From assembly GCA_900318885.1 (NCBI GenBank), contig ONMN01000003.1, positions 1 to 64,000 on the forward strand: 64,000 nt of DNA. The letters are read 5' to 3'. Position numbers and translations under genes: made by a program. The notes under the pieces are model-generated. The model made no database searches and was not told the origin of the DNA. It saw nothing but the letters and a program-made list of their open reading frames with translations. Below, in pieces: positions 17,516 to 24,549 of the stretch; positions within the stretch are counted from its first letter, which is position 1, and each line of letters opens with the position of its first letter. This DNA is from an uncultured Prevotellaceae bacterium. GTDB taxonomy: Bacteria; Bacteroidota; Bacteroidia; Bacteroidales; Bacteroidaceae.

Positions 17516-17552
17516 CAGCTGATAAGAGTATCAAAGCGTAAGAAACAGAATT

Positions 17553-18482
17553 ATGATTAACAGAGAATTAATTAGAATCAAGGTAGTACAGCTGACATAC
17601 GCGTACTATCAGAACGGCAGTAAGAACATCGATACGGCAGAGAAGGAATTGATGTTCAGCCTGTCGAAAGCCTACGATATGTATAACTATCTGCTGGCTC
17701 TCATCGTGGGTATCACCCGCGAGGCTCGTCGTCATGTGGAAGTAGCCGAGTCAAAAGCAAAGCGTGAAGGAACGCCTATGCCTTCTACTAAGTTCATTTA
17801 CAACCGCTTTGCCTTGCAGTTGGAACAGAACAAGATGCTGAACGAATTCATGGAGACCCAGAAGAAATCGTGGGACGACCATCCTGAATTCCTCAAGAAA
17901 ATCTACATCCAGATTACAGAAAGCCAGATTTACAAGGACTATATGGAGTCTGCCGATGATGATTATCTGACCGACCGCGAACTGTGGCGTAAGATATACC
18001 GTACGCTGATACAGGACAATCCCGACCTCGATGCCCTGCTTGAGGAGCAGAGCCTTTATTGGAATGACGACAAAGAGGTGGTGGACACCTTCGTTGTCAA
18101 GACCATCAAGCGTTTCGAGGAGAAGAACAGCAGTAATCAGGAACTGTTGCCCGAATACGATTCCGAGGAGGATAAGGATTATGCCCGCAAACTGTTCCGT
18201 GCCACTATTATGAATGGTGAGGAATATCAGCGTTACATGAGTGAGGCTTCGCGCAACTGGGACTTTTCACGTTTGGCCTATATGGATATTGTCATCATGC
18301 AGATAGCCATTGCCGAGATGATGACTTTCCCTTCTATCCCTATCAGCGTGACCATCAACGAGTATGTCGAGCTGGCCAAGGTCTACTCTACCCCACGCAG
18401 TGCAGGCTATATCAACGGCATGCTTGACGCCATTGCTCACCATCTGGTGAATAGCGGCAGACTGATGAAAATGGTAAGATAA
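17553..18482 (+). CDS. nusB: transcription antitermination protein NusB (long form)
   Basis: 309 residues, against about 140 for E. coli NusB. The C-terminal half (about 190-309) is the NusB fold: ARKLFRATIMNGEEYQRYMSEASRNWDFSRLAYMDIVIMQIAIAEMM and VTINEYVELAKVYSTPRSAGYINGMLDAI. The N-terminal helical extension (INRELIRIKVVQLTYAYYQNG) is usual for Bacteroidetes NusB. It takes part in rRNA antitermination with NusE/S10. First gene of a run with yajC (24 bases on), the YbbR-like gene and coaE. Confidence 0.9.
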   Translation: MINRELIRIKVVQLTYAYYQNGSKNIDTAEKELMFSLSKAYDMYNYLLALIVGITREARRHVEVAESKAKREGTPMPSTKFIYNRFALQLEQNKMLNEFMETQKKSWDDHPEFLKKIYIQITESQIYKDYMESADDDYLTDRELWRKIYRTLIQDNPDLDALLEEQSLYWNDDKEVVDTFVVKTIKRFEEKNSSNQELLPEYDSEEDKDYARKLFRATIMNGEEYQRYMSEASRNWDFSRLAYMDIVIMQIAIAEMMTFPSIPISVTINEYVELAKVYSTPRSAGYINGMLDAIAHHLVNSGRLMKMVR

Positions 18483-18506
18483 TAACGTAATAAAACAATA
18501 AAAAAA

Positions 18507-18827
18507 ATGACACAGATCTTTTTAGCCGCACAGGCTGCCCAGGGTGGCGGCGGCATGAGCTTTATCATTATGATGGTAGCCATCTTTGCCATCATGTATT
18601 TCTTTATGATTCGTCCCCAGCAGAAGCGTCAGAAGGAGATTCAGAACTTCCAGAATTCGCTGGCTGAGGGTGCCGAGGTCATCACCGGTGGTGGCATTTA
18701 TGGCACCGTCAAGAAGATTGATCTGGCAACAGGCATCATCGAGGTGAAGATTGCCGACGGCGTGGTCATCAAGGTTGACAAGGGTTACGTCTTCAAAGAC
18801 ACTTCAAGCACCCCAGTGCAAAAGTGA
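18507..18827 (+). CDS. yajC: preprotein translocase subunit YajC
   Basis: 106 residues with one membrane helix (SFIIMMVAIFAIMYFFMIRPQQKRQKE, about 22-42) followed by a small soluble domain (LAEGAEVITGGGIYGTVKKI). It associates with SecDF at the inner membrane. The IRPQQKR junction is the family mark. The start is preceded by an A-rich leader. Confidence 0.93.
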   Translation: MTQIFLAAQAAQGGGGMSFIIMMVAIFAIMYFFMIRPQQKRQKEIQNFQNSLAEGAEVITGGGIYGTVKKIDLATGIIEVKIADGVVIKVDKGYVFKDTSSTPVQK

Positions 18828-18849
18828 GCGAACTCGATGTGAAACATCA

Positions 18850-18870
18850 AGTAAGAAGTAAGGGGTAAGA
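18850..18870 (+). repeat. 7-base repeat ending at the YbbR-like start (3 units)
   Basis: AGTAAGA, AGTAAGG, GGTAAGA, then GC and the ATG at 18873. It gives the gene a purine-rich leader. Confidence 0.7.
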
Positions 18871-18872
18871 GC

Positions 18873-19865
18873 ATGGAAGGACGGAACCTGTTCAAGATTG
18901 TTAAGGACTTCTTGTTGAGTAACATGAACAAGCAGCTCCTGGTTTTCTTGTTCTTTGTACTGCTCTCGGCTGTCTTTTGGTTCATACTGACACTTAATGG
19001 TGCTTATGAGAAAGAGCTGAAGATTCCTGTCCACATCGTCAATGTACCCAAGAACGTGATGTTGACATCTGCCCATGTCGACACAGTACGTGCTACCGTA
19101 CACGACCAGGGATGGGTGCTACTGAACTACCTCTATGGCGAGCACAACCACAGCATCAAGATTGACTTCAGAAACTACGACAAAGAAAATGGCAAAGGCA
19201 TTGTTCCCGCGGCAGATCTGAAACGGGCCATCGAGCAATGTTTCGAGATGTCGTCAAAGATTACCTCCGTCAAACCCGAGAAACTGGAGTTTTTCTACAA
19301 TAACGGTGAACGCAAGCGTGTTCCCGTTCATTGGACTGGCCGCGTCATTCCCGAACAGCTCTACTTCATCTCACATGTTGTCTACAGCCCCGATAGTGTA
19401 GATGTCTATGCCACACGCGAAAAGCTGGACAGCATCCGCATCATCTATAGCGAACCGCTCAATTACGTAGGTTTCCGCGACACATTAGTTGTCAACTGCA
19501 AACTTGCTCACCCTGCTGACGTGAAAGTCGTTCCTGAACGTGTACGAATGGTGTTCCATACCGATGTACTCACCGAAGAGAGCATCGAGGTTCCAGTCAA
19601 GTGTGTCAACCTGCCTTATGGCAAGACGCTGCGTACGTTCCCGTCCAAGGTGAAGGTGAATTTCGTGGCAGGCATCAGTCTGGTTCGCACACTGTCGCCA
19701 GACGACTTCAGCGTTGTTGCCGACTATCTTGAGATTGAGCAAAAGCCGTCCGACAAATGTAACCTCTACCTGCAAAGTGTACCTCATGGCATCAGCCGTG
19801 CCACACTCAGCGTCAAACAGGTGGATTACCTCATCGAAGAGGGAGCAACTGATTCCATCCCATGA
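18873..19865 (+). CDS. YbbR/CdaR-like membrane-anchored protein
   Basis: 330 residues. One N-terminal membrane helix (QLLVFLFFVLLSAVFWFILTLNG, about 21-43) is followed by an extracytoplasmic beta-rich region with YbbR-type repeats (ELKIPVHIVNVP; VPVKCVNLP). In Firmicutes YbbR (CdaR) regulates diadenylate cyclase; the role in Bacteroidota is not established. The order yajC-ybbR-coaE is common in this phylum. The last 4 bases overlap coaE (ATGA), so they are translationally coupled. Confidence 0.75.
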   Translation: MEGRNLFKIVKDFLLSNMNKQLLVFLFFVLLSAVFWFILTLNGAYEKELKIPVHIVNVPKNVMLTSAHVDTVRATVHDQGWVLLNYLYGEHNHSIKIDFRNYDKENGKGIVPAADLKRAIEQCFEMSSKITSVKPEKLEFFYNNGERKRVPVHWTGRVIPEQLYFISHVVYSPDSVDVYATREKLDSIRIIYSEPLNYVGFRDTLVVNCKLAHPADVKVVPERVRMVFHTDVLTEESIEVPVKCVNLPYGKTLRTFPSKVKVNFVAGISLVRTLSPDDFSVVADYLEIEQKPSDKCNLYLQSVPHGISRATLSVKQVDYLIEEGATDSIP

Positions 19866-20389
19866 AGACAGGTATCACAGGAGGCATCGGCTCTGGCAAG
19901 AGCTACGTCTGCAAGCTGCTGGCACAACGGGGCATCGAGGTGTACGACTGCGATGCAGCTGCCAAGCGACTGATACGTACTTCGCCGCGCCTGCGTCAGC
20001 AATTGAAGGCACTCATCGGTTCACTCGACAAAGCAGCCATCAGCCGTTTCCTGTTGGCTAACGAGGAAAACCAGCAGGCCGTGAATGCCATCGTCCATCC
20101 TGCCGTCTTCCAGGACTTCGAGGAGAGTGGTATGCTGTGGATGGAGAGTGCCATCCTGTTTGAGTCGGGTGCCGACAAACTTGTCGACCGCGTCATTGTG
20201 GTAACGGCCCCCGAAGAGGTCCGCATCCAGCGTGTCATGCAGCGTGATGGCATCACTCGCGAAAAAGCCTTGCAATGGCTGTCCTGCCAGTGGCCGCAGG
20301 AGCAAGTCAAGGCACGCGCTGACTTCGAAATCGTCAACGACGGCCAGGCCGACCTCAACAGTCAAATAGAAATATTATTAACGACGTAA
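19862..20389 (+). CDS. coaE: dephospho-CoA kinase
   Basis: 175 residues, a little shorter than the usual 195-205. It phosphorylates dephospho-CoA in the last step of CoA synthesis. P-loop GGIGSGKSY at residues 6-14, DCDAAAKRLI next, and the lid motif (RVMQRDGITREKALQWLSCQWPQEQ) near 122-145. The ATG overlaps the previous stop. A cluster of 8-base repeats follows the gene. Confidence 0.93.
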   Translation: MKTGITGGIGSGKSYVCKLLAQRGIEVYDCDAAAKRLIRTSPRLRQQLKALIGSLDKAAISRFLLANEENQQAVNAIVHPAVFQDFEESGMLWMESAILFESGADKLVDRVIVVTAPEEVRIQRVMQRDGITREKALQWLSCQWPQEQVKARADFEIVNDGQADLNSQIEILLTT

Positions 20390-20404
20390 TGTCGAAATAC
20401 CGGA

Positions 20405-20450
20405 ATAACGGAATAACGAAATAACGAAAAAAATAACGTAATAACGAAAA
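20405..20450 (+). repeat. 8-base repeat before the DUF5606 gene
   Basis: Variants of ATAACGGA/ATAACGAA repeated five to six times with an A-rich break, ending 6 bases before ATG 20457. The motif CGAAATAACGAAAAAA also ends the metF leader (minus strand, near 13170). Confidence 0.7.
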
Positions 20451-20456
20451 AACAAT

Positions 20457-20903
20457 ATGAAACAGACCATTTTAGCTATCTCGGGCAAACCGGGACTCTA
20501 CAAATTAGTATCACGCGCCAAGAACAGCCTCATCGTTGAGGCCCTTGACGACACCCACAAGCGCATACCGGCCTTCGGCACTGACCGTATCACGTCATTG
20601 GCCGACATCGCTATGTTTACTGAAACCGATGACGTTCCCTTGATGAAGGTTCTTGCATCCATGCGTGACCTGGAAAAAGGCAAGGAGTCGAGCGTCGACT
20701 TCCGCAAGGCTTCTCCCAAGGAGTTGCACGACTACTTCACAAAGGTGCTGCCCGACTGGGATCAGGACCGCGTGCAGAACAGCCACATCAAGAAACTCAT
20801 CCAGTGGTACAACATCCTTGTGAAGGCGGGCATCACCGACTTTGAAGAGGAGATGGCACCCACCGAGGGTGACAATATCGACGACAGAAAAGAAGAGGAA
20901 TGA
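20457..20903 (+). CDS. DUF5606 domain-containing protein
   Basis: 148 residues, cytoplasmic. KQTILAISGKPGLYKLVSRAKNSLIVEALDDTHKRIPAFG is the DUF5606 start, a small SH3-like N-terminal domain known widely in Bacteroidota; the second half (LHDYFTKVLPDWDQDRVQNSHIKKLIQWYNILVKAGITDF) is helical, and the tail is acidic. No function is known. Its stop codon lies inside a terminator hairpin shared with the convergent fur gene. Confidence 0.85.
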   Translation: MKQTILAISGKPGLYKLVSRAKNSLIVEALDDTHKRIPAFGTDRITSLADIAMFTETDDVPLMKVLASMRDLEKGKESSVDFRKASPKELHDYFTKVLPDWDQDRVQNSHIKKLIQWYNILVKAGITDFEEEMAPTEGDNIDDRKEEE

Positions 20904-20928
20904 GCCGCAGCTCATTCCTCTATTTTTT
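20894..20928. terminator. bidirectional terminator with both stop codons in the stem
   Basis: A perfect 12-base stem AGAGGAATGAGC / GCTCATTCCTCT, loop CGCA, then a T run on the plus strand. The DUF5606 TGA (20901-20903) is in one arm; the fur TAG (20922-20920) begins in the other. Confidence 0.85.
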
Positions 20929-21339
20929 ACATTGCGGGCAAATGCCCTTGACCATGAAATTCACGGAACATTGTTCGAAGCCTTCGGGCAATGCCACCTC
21001 CGGGATGGCAATATCCTCCAGACAATAGGTTCGCCGACAGCGTTCACAAAAGAAATGCACGTGCAAATCTTCATCCGTTTCACTATCGTGGCTGTGACAC
21101 AACTCATAACGTACACCATCACCACCGTCTTCAATGACATGTACCAACCGGTGTTCCTTGAACAGTGTTAAGCAACGAAACACACCCGACTTATCGATGG
21201 TCAATATCTTGTATTCCAATTCGCTCAGCGACATGGGACGACCCGCTGCGGCCAAAGCCTTCACCACCACAATACGGTTGGCGGTAGGCTTGACACCGTG
21301 CTCCTCGAGCAACTGAACACAACGGTTTTCGTCCATCAT
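20920..21339 (-). CDS. Fur-family transcriptional regulator
   Basis: 139 residues. The winged helix covers 1-80 (VQLLEEHGVKPTANRIVVVKALAAAGRPMSLSELEYKI). The dimer domain has the metal motif HVHFFCERC and a closing CPQC, which gives the four-Cys structural zinc site typical of Fur, Zur and PerR. Which metal it senses cannot be read from sequence. It begins 12 bases after the stop of the outer-membrane barrel gene, so it is probably transcribed from the array-bearing promoter at 24401-24480, which makes it a candidate reader of those sites. Confidence 0.85.
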   Translation of the reverse strand: MMDENRCVQLLEEHGVKPTANRIVVVKALAAAGRPMSLSELEYKILTIDKSGVFRCLTLFKEHRLVHVIEDGGDGVRYELCHSHDSETDEDLHVHFFCERCRRTYCLEDIAIPEVALPEGFEQCSVNFMVKGICPQCKK

Positions 21340-21351
21340 CGCCCACGGGGA

Positions 21352-24324
21352 TTACATCATCGGACGTCCACCGCCGAAGCCACCGCCGAAGCCACCTCCT
21401 CCGAAGCCGCCACCGCGACCGCCACGACCACCGCCGAAGCCGCCAGGGCCACCCTGACCACGACCGCCACGGCCACCGCGACCACCGAAGCCACCTCCAA
21501 AGAGGTTCAGACGATAGATGACATGCAACATTGCATAGTTTGTAATGGCATTATACTCAGTATCGCTGCGCTGCATGGCGTTGAGGATACTGGTGACGGT
21601 CGACTGCTCATGCAGAATATCGTAGAACTGCAGCGAGACAGTCAGTGCATTACCCTTCAGGAACGACTGCGACAACTGCGCATTCCAGATAAGCTCGTTG
21701 GTATTCATCGATACATCGCTGTAACCACGACGGCTCTGCATAGTGATATTCGTAGTCAACTGTGTACCCCAAGGAGCCGTGATACCCGTCATGGCACCAT
21801 ATGCGAACTGCCACGTATCGAGGTTGTTGTTGGGCTGCAGTTCACTGCGTGAGTAGGTATAGTTCAGCGAACCATTGAGTTCGAATTCGAACCACTCGTT
21901 ACGATAGCTGGCTGACAGGCGTTCACCGATACCCAGCGACTTGGTGACACTCTCCTCCGAGTCTGCCAGACTATTGACGCTGACGTAACCCACATTGTGG
22001 TTGTAGCTCAGATTCGTGAAGGTATTGACATTGAAGTATGCTGCCGAGTCGATGGCGGTATTAAACATAAAGCCAAGGCTACTGTTCCAGTTACCGTTGA
22101 TGTTCTCAGGACGCGTGATGGTTCCACCGGTAGACTCCACATAAGTAGTCTTGTTCGACACGGAGTTGCTGGTCGTCGAGAAGTTCACGAACGTCATCAC
22201 GGAACGCTGGTGATTCGTAAAGTAATCGTTGTAGAAGAGGTTGATGTTCTGCGTGAACGAAGGCTTCAAACCTGGGTTACCACGAGTGATGCGCAGGGGG
22301 TTGCTATCGTCATACACATCCAGCAGGTCGCTCATAGACGGCTGTTGGGTATTGGCACGGTAGGTCAAACGCAGCTGACCAGTCTGCGACTTCTTCCAAC
22401 GGAAGTCCACTGTCGGCGAGAAGTTAGTCACGGTACGGGTAGTATCTGCACGCAGACGTGTTGTCTTGCCATCCACCAACTTCGTGTAGTCCTGGATGAA
22501 ATGTGACTTCTGGGGAATCACCTGGAAACCGATGTTCAGATTATACGACGGACGTACCACACGCAACATCACCTCAGCCGTATGGGTATAGTTCTTATAG
22601 TTCGAATAACGGCTCAGCGTCTGGTCCTCATAATAGTCTATCGGATGAGTGAGCGGATTCAGATAAGCATCGAAATTACGATACACCGGCTCAATGCCCG
22701 AATAGTCGTAATCATTGAGGCCATAGGTCTTGCGGTCGCTCTTGGTATAGCTGTACTGATAGCGGTAGCCGAACTGCAGATACACCTGGCGGGCAATGGG
22801 TTCGCTGTAGGTTGCGCGCACCGAGTAGCCCCAGTTGTCTTGCGGCGTCACGGTGTAACGGTTGGTAATGGTCGTATCGACCACCGTAAACAGGTAGATA
22901 TAGCTGTTGGCCATCGACTTGCTGACGCCCTCGCCCCAGTTAGCATTCAACTGTATGGTAATGTTACGGCCGTTGTTGCTCAGGCGGCGGTTTAACTGCA
23001 ACATACCACGCAACGTCTTCGAGTCACTATAGTTGATACCGTCGTTCAATTGATAGTTCTTGACAATACCATATTTTTGGGCAATATTCAGCACGTCGAG
23101 CAATGGGTTATCTGAATATTCGTAAGGATCCTTGTCGAACGTTGCATTCAGACCGACGTTCGTGCCGTCGTTGGTGCCGTACGAGAAATTCGGGCGGAAC
23201 ATGATGTTCGTCATCGAGTCAGGCTGCCACTCCAAGCGCATCTGGCCGTTCCACTGGTTTGCACGGGTGAAGTTCTGCGTCCTGCTATTGCTGAACGACG
23301 ACGTGGCACCACTGAAGAAACTCTCCGTAGCACTTTTCGAGAAAGCATCGCCGTCACTGTGATTCCAGCGCACACTACCGTCAACGGTCAGCACGTTGGT
23401 CTTCTCGTAGTTCAGGTTTACACCGGCCATCTTCATGGCGTTCAGACCCTGACGGCCAGCACCGAAACGGCCACCGCCGCCACCACCACCGGGAAATCCC
23501 ATGTCGTTGGTATTGTTGGCATTGGTCATCAGGAACACCTTCATGTCGTCCTTCATCACACCACCGAACACGCGGCCTGCATAGCGACTCTTCGTACCTG
23601 CTGCCAGGTCGGCATTCACCATGATACCCTTGTTCATGCCGGCCTTGATACCGAAGTCGAGTACCGTCTCTTCCTCACCATCCTCAATACCCGACACACG
23701 AGCCATATCACTCTGCTTGTCGTAAGCCTTGATGCGGTCGATGATGTTCGTCGGCAGGTTCTTCATGGCGGTCTTCGTGTCACCGGTCATAAATTCCTTA
23801 CCATCCACCAGAATCTTCTTTACCTGCTTACCGTTAATCTTCACCGAACCGTCGTCGCTGACCTCGGCACCAGGCAGACGTCTCACCAGTTCCTCGACCA
23901 CCGAACCCTCGGGCGTACGGAACGCAGCGGCATTATATATAAAGGTGTCGGCCTTCAACGTCACTTTTGCAGCATGACCGGTGACGGTGGTACCCTTCAG
24001 CATGACGGCATCGGGTTCCATATTGATGGTACCCAGTGCCACGTCACTGCCAGTCATCTTGACACGCTTCGTATAGGCCTTGAAGCCTACGCAGGTCACC
24101 TGCAGAATATAGTCACCTGCCTGGGCGTTAATCTTGAACTTACCCTCCATGTCGGTCAGCGCACCCTTCACGAGCGTACTGTCCGTCTTCAGCAGTTTTA
24201 CCGTTGTTTGTGGAATGGGGTCCTGTACGTCGTCGACGATCATACCCGTGAATGAGCGCTGAGCCAGGGCTACCACAGCCATCAGCGGCATCAGCATAAG
24301 CAAAAGTGTACGTTTACTATCCAT
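21352..24324 (-). CDS. TonB-dependent-receptor-like outer membrane protein with Gly-rich tail
   Basis: 990 residues. Signal peptide MDSKRTLLLMLMPLMAVVALA; a carboxypeptidase-regulatory-like domain (about 22-110, SFTGMIVDDVQDPIPQTTVKLL); a plug-like domain (VEELVRRLPGAEVSDDGSVKINGKQVKKILVDGKEF, about 140-185); then an outer-membrane barrel of the type found in Bacteroidota 'OMP_b-brl_3' proteins. It is not a SusC: no SusD follows. The last 50 residues are almost only Gly, Arg and Phe. Such barrels occur near metal and redox genes; here fur follows directly. Four 21-bp-spaced dyads lie upstream. The substrate is unknown. Confidence 0.8.
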   Translation of the reverse strand: MDSKRTLLLMLMPLMAVVALAQRSFTGMIVDDVQDPIPQTTVKLLKTDSTLVKGALTDMEGKFKINAQAGDYILQVTCVGFKAYTKRVKMTGSDVALGTINMEPDAVMLKGTTVTGHAAKVTLKADTFIYNAAAFRTPEGSVVEELVRRLPGAEVSDDGSVKINGKQVKKILVDGKEFMTGDTKTAMKNLPTNIIDRIKAYDKQSDMARVSGIEDGEEETVLDFGIKAGMNKGIMVNADLAAGTKSRYAGRVFGGVMKDDMKVFLMTNANNTNDMGFPGGGGGGGRFGAGRQGLNAMKMAGVNLNYEKTNVLTVDGSVRWNHSDGDAFSKSATESFFSGATSSFSNSRTQNFTRANQWNGQMRLEWQPDSMTNIMFRPNFSYGTNDGTNVGLNATFDKDPYEYSDNPLLDVLNIAQKYGIVKNYQLNDGINYSDSKTLRGMLQLNRRLSNNGRNITIQLNANWGEGVSKSMANSYIYLFTVVDTTITNRYTVTPQDNWGYSVRATYSEPIARQVYLQFGYRYQYSYTKSDRKTYGLNDYDYSGIEPVYRNFDAYLNPLTHPIDYYEDQTLSRYSNYKNYTHTAEVMLRVVRPSYNLNIGFQVIPQKSHFIQDYTKLVDGKTTRLRADTTRTVTNFSPTVDFRWKKSQTGQLRLTYRANTQQPSMSDLLDVYDDSNPLRITRGNPGLKPSFTQNINLFYNDYFTNHQRSVMTFVNFSTTSNSVSNKTTYVESTGGTITRPENINGNWNSSLGFMFNTAIDSAAYFNVNTFTNLSYNHNVGYVSVNSLADSEESVTKSLGIGERLSASYRNEWFEFELNGSLNYTYSRSELQPNNNLDTWQFAYGAMTGITAPWGTQLTTNITMQSRRGYSDVSMNTNELIWNAQLSQSFLKGNALTVSLQFYDILHEQSTVTSILNAMQRSDTEYNAITNYAMLHVIYRLNLFGGGFGGRGGRGGRGQGGPGGFGGGRGGRGGGFGGGGFGGGFGGGRPMM

Positions 24325-24400
24325 AATTAATTTAACGTTTTACGCCTATTTTGACGCACACCACCCATAAAGGTTTAATGCCAAACAGAAAAAAATCAAA

Positions 24401-24480
24401 AATACTCCAAGACTATTTGTAAATACTCCAAAAGTATTGAAAATTACTCCAAAAGTATTGAAAATTACTCCAAAAGTATT
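24401..24480 (-). promoter_or_regulatory. operator-like array, 4 dyads at 21-bp steps
   Basis: Plus-strand copies AATACTCCAAGACTATT (24401), AATACTCCAAAAGTATT (24422), ATTACTCCAAAAGTATT (24443) and ATTACTCCAAAAGTATT (24464). The best copy is a 6-bp inverted repeat AATACT-N5-AGTATT. The 21-bp step equals two helical turns, so all sites face the same side. Read toward the barrel gene each copy contains TACTTTTG-like sequence (fits TAnnTTTG). The array ends 77 bases upstream of the start. Confidence 0.75.
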
Positions 24481-24488
24481 TGAAAAGA

Positions 24489-24526
24489 CAGGAGGCAAAG
24501 CGCAACGCTCTGCCTCCTGATTTTTT
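24489..24526. terminator. hairpin terminator after the M6 peptidase gene
   Basis: CAGGAGGCA / TGCCTCCTG with an imperfectly paired AAGCG...CGCTC extension. A T run follows on the plus side (TTTTTT) and a weaker TCTTTTC on the minus side. It separates the peptidase gene from the operator array. Confidence 0.75.
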
Positions 24527-24549
24527 ATTGTGAGAAATGCGGATAATAT

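Noticed and set aside
24419..24480. Array as a mobile-element remnant or simple slippage repeat
   Set aside because: The internal dyad, the exact 21-bp step at two unrelated loci and the position just upstream of genes fit operators better, though this is inference.
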